Source: Myxococcales bacterium (GTDB lineage Bacteria; Myxococcota_A; Polyangia; Polyangiales; Polyangiaceae). From it: 64,000 nucleotides of DNA. Numbering within the stretch: position 1 is the stretch's first letter; each line of letters opens with the position of its first letter. This document shows, piece after piece, positions 61,401-64,000 of the stretch. The stretch spans positions 62,001-126,000 of the forward strand of contig CAHJWM010000005.1 in the NCBI GenBank assembly GCA_903642325.1, written 5' to 3'. Position numbers and translations under genes: made by a program. A model generated the notes under the pieces. It saw only the letters and a program-made list of their open reading frames with translations. It was not told where the DNA came from and did not search any database.

Positions 61401-61561
61401 TCCCGGCGCGGCCCGGTTTGCGCGAGCGCTTCGTGGTGTTCGCCGACAGCACGGTGCAGCTCGACGCGTTGTGCTTGGTGCCACTTTCGGACGAGCTGCC
61501 CCCACCGCCTCCGAAACCCTGGCGGCCCGAGGAGGGTCCCCCGAAAGAGAATGCAGAGTGA
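58418..61561 (+). CDS. Membrane-anchored sulfatase-like phosphohydrolase fused to HEAT-like repeats
   Basis: A 1047-residue protein from GTG 58418; the frame is open to 58373 inside greA. The first 270 residues hold about six membrane helices. A sulfatase/alkaline-phosphatase-superfamily domain follows (about 300-640): ISVDALRADHLGSYGYARPT, nucleophile region AATPHTSYSVTSLMTG, metal site TADHGEEFGEHGGHYHG, and LFDLNRDPGEERDV. The region lacks the C/S-x-P-S-R sulfatase signature, so Thr is the likely nucleophile, as in LtaS- or EptA-like transferases. HEAT-type repeats (about 650-880; IRRKAAELLFELRRPEAKAA) and a beta-domain end the protein. Confidence 0.87.
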   Translation: MRRSSSSAGASALARFARAIASCWAVMALELALTLAFARRELAGAWELQYGLTWLAPTLLGVSGLVATLGAVFTWLVERSEQRSARALLAGLGGMAGVLVGFGVGGGRHLATLGVRASFALLVGVSCGAALWHAARAVARLLQGRPAACFGLVAAALGLSELLNRLLLVRLYPAFHLGLAAVTLLSAPLAGEALRRASAAARAPWRSWPAGVLGVWLLALVLMVPSARRLARFDNFRFIVAEHAPLSGRGVQLAALIAPAPADDSVDCDALSARDRAEHAACSQRADSENGRTLDLRNRDFLLISVDALRADHLGSYGYARPTTPHIDALARDAVVFEHAYAATPHTSYSVTSLMTGKYMRPLLLQGIAQDSDTWAALFRTYGYRTAAFYPPAVFFIDPDRFQSFRDGFLGFEYRWVEFAEGQRRVDQVTRYLSQAPGDKPLFTWVHLFAPHEPYENHPEYPFGERDIDRYDSEVRFADETVGAIVAAFRAQRPSSVVIITADHGEEFGEHGGHYHGTSVYEEQVHVPLLLSAPGTLNARRIQEPVQTIDLLPTLLTALDIPKPPRMRGRDLGSLLAGKRAEGGGLALAETDEQTLLADGALRLLCARKLGACKLFDLNRDPGEERDVSADFPKRFEELRAKLKELGASHGRYEQNGLRAEGKGWPAAILRGISGDGDAVDEIAGLLDDADLSIRRKAAELLFELRRPEAKAALRLALGRDEDEVVRRYSALALTRLGEGAPLTFELAKSSDLTVRRLAALVLAEGGDNRGEKTLIAWWQDAPARNYDRSRQIAAALGVIRSKESVWPLVQSLGDVRLRPYLAEALAHIGGELSQGSLLEAFADERSQSTRVALLNALVTLKTEESLAPPLVRFMGVPDPLTGGLEAAERAKILEHVGGPDARDLARLRAQSSLGVIVTLTIPPGGNGRGVRAFVRARALGPAPGELLIAAASIEDIGHKHGPALPSVDAEHALRLRIPPSTEPLVLFAELPKSVPARPGLRERFVVFADSTVQLDALCLVPLSDELPPPPPKPWRPEEGPPKENAE

Positions 61562-61663
61562 GATTCGCCCGTAACATCGGGGCTGAGCCGGCCGCTCGCA
61601 AAAAACCGCTTCGGGGGCCCGGCGCGGAGAGACGAAACGACGAATTGGTGTATAGAAGCGCCC

Positions 61664-62896
61664 GTGGCAGAGGAGCGCGATGAGTCAAAACCTTCCTCGA
61701 GTCTGGAAAACCCCGAGACTCAGGCAGAAGCAGGAGGGCCCGGCGAGATCGAGCCTGAAAGCTCGGCGGAAATCGTGCATCAGCCCGACGCGATCATTAC
61801 GGGTCCGATAAAGAAGAAGAAAAAGAAGCGGCCGCTCGACGCCGCGCCCGAGCCGATTCGCGACCGCAACCGCCGCCTGCGCGCCGAAGCGCTAGGCAAA
61901 CGCGGCTCGAGCTTCGAGCCGCGCCGGGCTCCCGTGCGCGGGCTGGAAGCGGGGGAAATCGTCGACGACGCATTCTCACGCAGCACGCAGGCGGCTGGGG
62001 AGTGGCTGAAGAAAAACTTCAATATCGTGCAGTGGCTGCTGGTCGCCTGCATCGTGGGCTGGGTCGGCTACGCCATCTACAGCTACCGCGCCGGGCGTGC
62101 GGCGGAACGCGCTTCAACCAAGCTGAACGCGGCGATTCGCGCCGAGAACGCGCGTGTGGGCGGTGATGAGAGCAGACCCGATCCGCAAACGGGCATCGTC
62201 GATACACGTCCCGCGTATCTCACGCAGGTGGACCGCTTGCAGGCCGCCGAGAATCAATACCGCGCCATCGCGCAAGAGTCGTCGCGGTCTCCCGCAGCGG
62301 TGTTCGCGAAGCTTGGCTTGGCCTCCGTGCTCTATGACCAAGGCAAATTTGCCGGCGCGAAGGCGGCCTATCAAGCGGTTAGAGACAACGCCCTGGCCGC
62401 CAAGGATACGAACCTCAAGGGTAGGGCCTTGGAAGGTCTCGGCATCAGCGCCGAGGGCTTGGGCGACAAAGCCAGCGCCCAGAAGTTCTTTGCCGAGCTC
62501 GCTCACCTGGACGATTTTGGTTTCGGCGCGCTCGGCGCGTATCACGAAGCGCGCTTGGCGTTCGCCGCCGGCGATGCCGACAAAGCCAAAGATTTGCTGA
62601 AAGATGCGCAAAAAAAGCTCGCATCGGCCCGCGACAAAAACGAGAAGCTGACTCTGGCCAGCCCGGGTTATTTAGAGATGTCGGTGCGTGAGCTACAGCG
62701 GCGGATCGACCCAAACGCGGTCGCGGCTCCTTCCAACGCTCTAACCGCCGACCAGTTGCAGGAGCTCCAAGAGCAAATGGGCTCGAGCGACGGCTCGGGC
62801 AACAAGGGGCTATCGAAGGAGAAGCTCAATGAGCTTTTGAAGCGGATGTCGAACGGCGCCAAATCGCCGGGCGCGCCGCCGGCGGGCGCACCGTGA
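61664..62896 (+). CDS. YfgM-like TPR membrane protein
   Basis: A 410-residue protein starting at GTG 61664. A charged cytoplasmic tail of about 120 residues includes KKKKKKRPLD; one membrane helix (IVQWLLVACIVGWVGYAIYS) follows, and then TPR-like repeats in the periplasm (YRAIAQESSRSPAAVFAKLG, FAGAKAAYQAVRDNALAA, GKASAQKFFAELAHLD-like units). The disordered end is rich in Asn, Ser and Pro. The layout is that of YfgM, the SecYEG- and PpiD-associated protein. Its stop overlaps the BamB-like gene (GTGA), the same order as yfgM-bamB in E. coli. Confidence 0.82.
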   Translation: MAEERDESKPSSSLENPETQAEAGGPGEIEPESSAEIVHQPDAIITGPIKKKKKKRPLDAAPEPIRDRNRRLRAEALGKRGSSFEPRRAPVRGLEAGEIVDDAFSRSTQAAGEWLKKNFNIVQWLLVACIVGWVGYAIYSYRAGRAAERASTKLNAAIRAENARVGGDESRPDPQTGIVDTRPAYLTQVDRLQAAENQYRAIAQESSRSPAAVFAKLGLASVLYDQGKFAGAKAAYQAVRDNALAAKDTNLKGRALEGLGISAEGLGDKASAQKFFAELAHLDDFGFGALGAYHEARLAFAAGDADKAKDLLKDAQKKLASARDKNEKLTLASPGYLEMSVRELQRRIDPNAVAAPSNALTADQLQELQEQMGSSDGSGNKGLSKEKLNELLKRMSNGAKSPGAPPAGAP

Positions 62897-64000
62897 AATA
62901 CGTGCTGGCCTGCGCGCTTGGCGGCGCGGGGCTATTCGGCGTGGCCGCCGCGGGTTGTGACGCCGTGCGAGGCGGCGCGAATCCCGAAATGCCGCTCTGG
63001 CTGCGGCGGCCAAACTTCTCGATGCAGCTGAACTATTCGCGCGTCTTGGTCGCCCCGTCACGTCGCGCGGGTGAGCCGTACGAGCGCGGTCAACCGGAGA
63101 TCGACCCGGTCGGGCGGCGCGTGTTCGTGGGCTCGAGCGATCACGGTCTATACGCGCTCCGCGCCGACAACGGCGCTCAAATCTGGCGCTTCGAGACGCT
63201 CGGCTTCGTGCAGTGCGCGCCACTCTACGATGCGAGCGAAGACGTCGTGTACTTCGGTTCCAACGACGGCGCCTTATATAAGGTGTCGGCAAGGGACGGC
63301 ACGTTGCTTTGGCGGTTCATGACCAACGCGGAGGTCTCGCGGCGACCGGTCCTGCACCAAGGGCTGCTATTCGCAGTGAATGCCAACGACACGCTGATGG
63401 CGATCGAACCGGCTACGGGCAAGCTAAAGTGGTCGGAGCATCGCTCACCGGCGGCCGGCATGGAGGTCGCGGGTTATGCCGGCCCGGCGGTATTTCGTGG
63501 CAAAGTCTACACGGGCTTCAGTGACGGCAATGTGATGGCGTATGACGCGGAGACCGGCGCTGAACGCTGGCAACCGGTCGATTTGGCTGCTGAGGCGGAG
63601 CAAACTCTGGGCGAGCTGCCGCAACAATTGGACGTCGATACGACTCCGGTCGCGAATGTTCTGCCGGGCGGCCCAGTCGTATACGTCGCGAGCTACGCAG
63701 GCGGCGTATTCGCCCTCGACGCTGAAACCGGTGTGCAGGTTTGGCCCAACACCGCGGTGTCCGGAGTGAACGAGCTCACGCTCTGGCGCGAGCCCGCTCA
63801 CGTTCGCCGTGACGGCGGCCCGCCCGAGCCGGAGCGAACGATCTTGATTGCGTCGAGCGGTACGAGCGGCCTCTGGGGGCTCGATCCGGAAACCGGGCGT
63901 GAGCTCTGGCGGCGGGCTGTGCCGACCGGCGGCGTGTCCGCGCCGGTCCCGATCAGCGGCGCGCTGCTCATGTCCGCGTCGCGCCTGGGAGTATTCCTGG
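62893..64000 (+). CDS. BamB-like PQQ-repeat lipoprotein, partial (3' end outside window)
   Basis: About 369 codons are visible from GTG 62893 and no stop is reached. The signal ends in a lipobox-like AAAGC. The mature part has repeating WD40-like blades of the PQQ type: VFVGSSDHGLYALRADNGAQ, VYFGSNDGALYKVSARDG, LMAIEPATGKLKW, VYTGFSDGNVMAYDAETG, VFALDAETGVQVW, LWGLDPETGRELW. BamB is the non-essential Bam-complex lipoprotein; alternatively it could be another PQQ-type beta-propeller, but the coupling to a YfgM-like gene supports BamB. Confidence 0.85.
   Translation, partial: MKYVLACALGGAGLFGVAAAGCDAVRGGANPEMPLWLRRPNFSMQLNYSRVLVAPSRRAGEPYERGQPEIDPVGRRVFVGSSDHGLYALRADNGAQIWRFETLGFVQCAPLYDASEDVVYFGSNDGALYKVSARDGTLLWRFMTNAEVSRRPVLHQGLLFAVNANDTLMAIEPATGKLKWSEHRSPAAGMEVAGYAGPAVFRGKVYTGFSDGNVMAYDAETGAERWQPVDLAAEAEQTLGELPQQLDVDTTPVANVLPGGPVVYVASYAGGVFALDAETGVQVWPNTAVSGVNELTLWREPAHVRRDGGPPEPERTILIASSGTSGLWGLDPETGRELWRRAVPTGGVSAPVPISGALLMSASRLGVFL

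Noticed and set aside
37186-61561. FGE-like pair activating the sulfatase-like enzyme by formylglycine formation
   Set aside because: The FGE-like proteins lack the first catalytic Cys, and the sulfatase-like domain has no C/S-x-P-S-R target.
1-64000. tRNA or rRNA genes
   Set aside because: I looked for TpsiC-arm-like GGTTCGAATCC patterns and rRNA-like stretches in the gaps and found none; a covariance-model scan would be decisive.

Overview
The window is a piece of a GC-rich bacterial chromosome, dense in genes and with no mobile element, CRISPR array, rRNA or tRNA that I can see. The gene set points to a deltaproteobacterial-type (Myxococcota, probably Polyangia-like) organism: menaquinone synthesis, many outer-membrane and lipoprotein genes, cytochrome-like lipoproteins with Ala/Gly linkers, a Bam-type outer-membrane assembly set, NtrC-type regulation, and frequent GTG and TTG starts. 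The taxonomy is an inference from gene content and base composition only.

Layout. 1-3101 (minus): an envelope operon of a CXXCH lipoprotein, an outer-membrane barrel protein, a DUF4920 lipoprotein and a LysM protein cut by the window edge. 3391-12854 (minus): a complete menaquinone operon, menG-F-D-H-B-A-C-E, headed by a GbsR/MarR-type regulator with a good promoter and a palindromic operator; almost every junction is a 4-base start/stop overlap. 12992-22102: a coiled-coil protein, a CcmH-like protein, a UvrD/PcrA helicase, an alpha/beta hydrolase, a dispanin-like membrane protein with a repeat tail, and secreted proteins of unknown role. 22115-26347 (minus): a cysteine operon of the protein-thiocarboxylate type (Rrf2 regulator, CysK, ThiF/MoeB-like E1, MoaD-like carrier, a degenerate mini-ThiF, CysM, JAMM peptidase). 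26549-33731: an NTF2-like lipoprotein, a MATE exporter, an acyl-CoA synthetase followed by two tiny basic ORFs and a terminator, miaB, a gamma carbonic anhydrase and thiS. 33821-39197 (plus): VanW, an L,D-transpeptidase and two FGE-like secreted paralogues. 39331-49328: argC, hisS with a coupled barrel-like protein, ruvX-mltG, a DUF433 protein, a Cys-rich lipoprotein, a thioredoxin and glmM. 49345-64000: folC-accD, a STAND ATPase with TPRs, dut, a hydrolase coupled to an NtrX-like regulator, bamD, greA, a sulfatase-like/HEAT protein, a YfgM-like protein and a BamB-like protein cut by the right edge.

How the genes work together. The men operon takes chorismate to menaquinone in one transcript (only a dedicated DHNA-CoA thioesterase is not seen). 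The cysteine operon holds every part needed to move sulfur as a carrier-protein thiocarboxylate onto O-acetylserine or O-phosphoserine and to cut the product off the carrier. Its E1 lacks the usual N-terminal Arg helix, while the neighbouring mini-ThiF keeps exactly that helix; this hints at a two-part E1 and is the most unusual signal I found. Much of the rest builds or remodels the envelope: GlmM, MltG, an L,D-transpeptidase, VanW, BamD/BamB/YfgM, and many lipoproteins.
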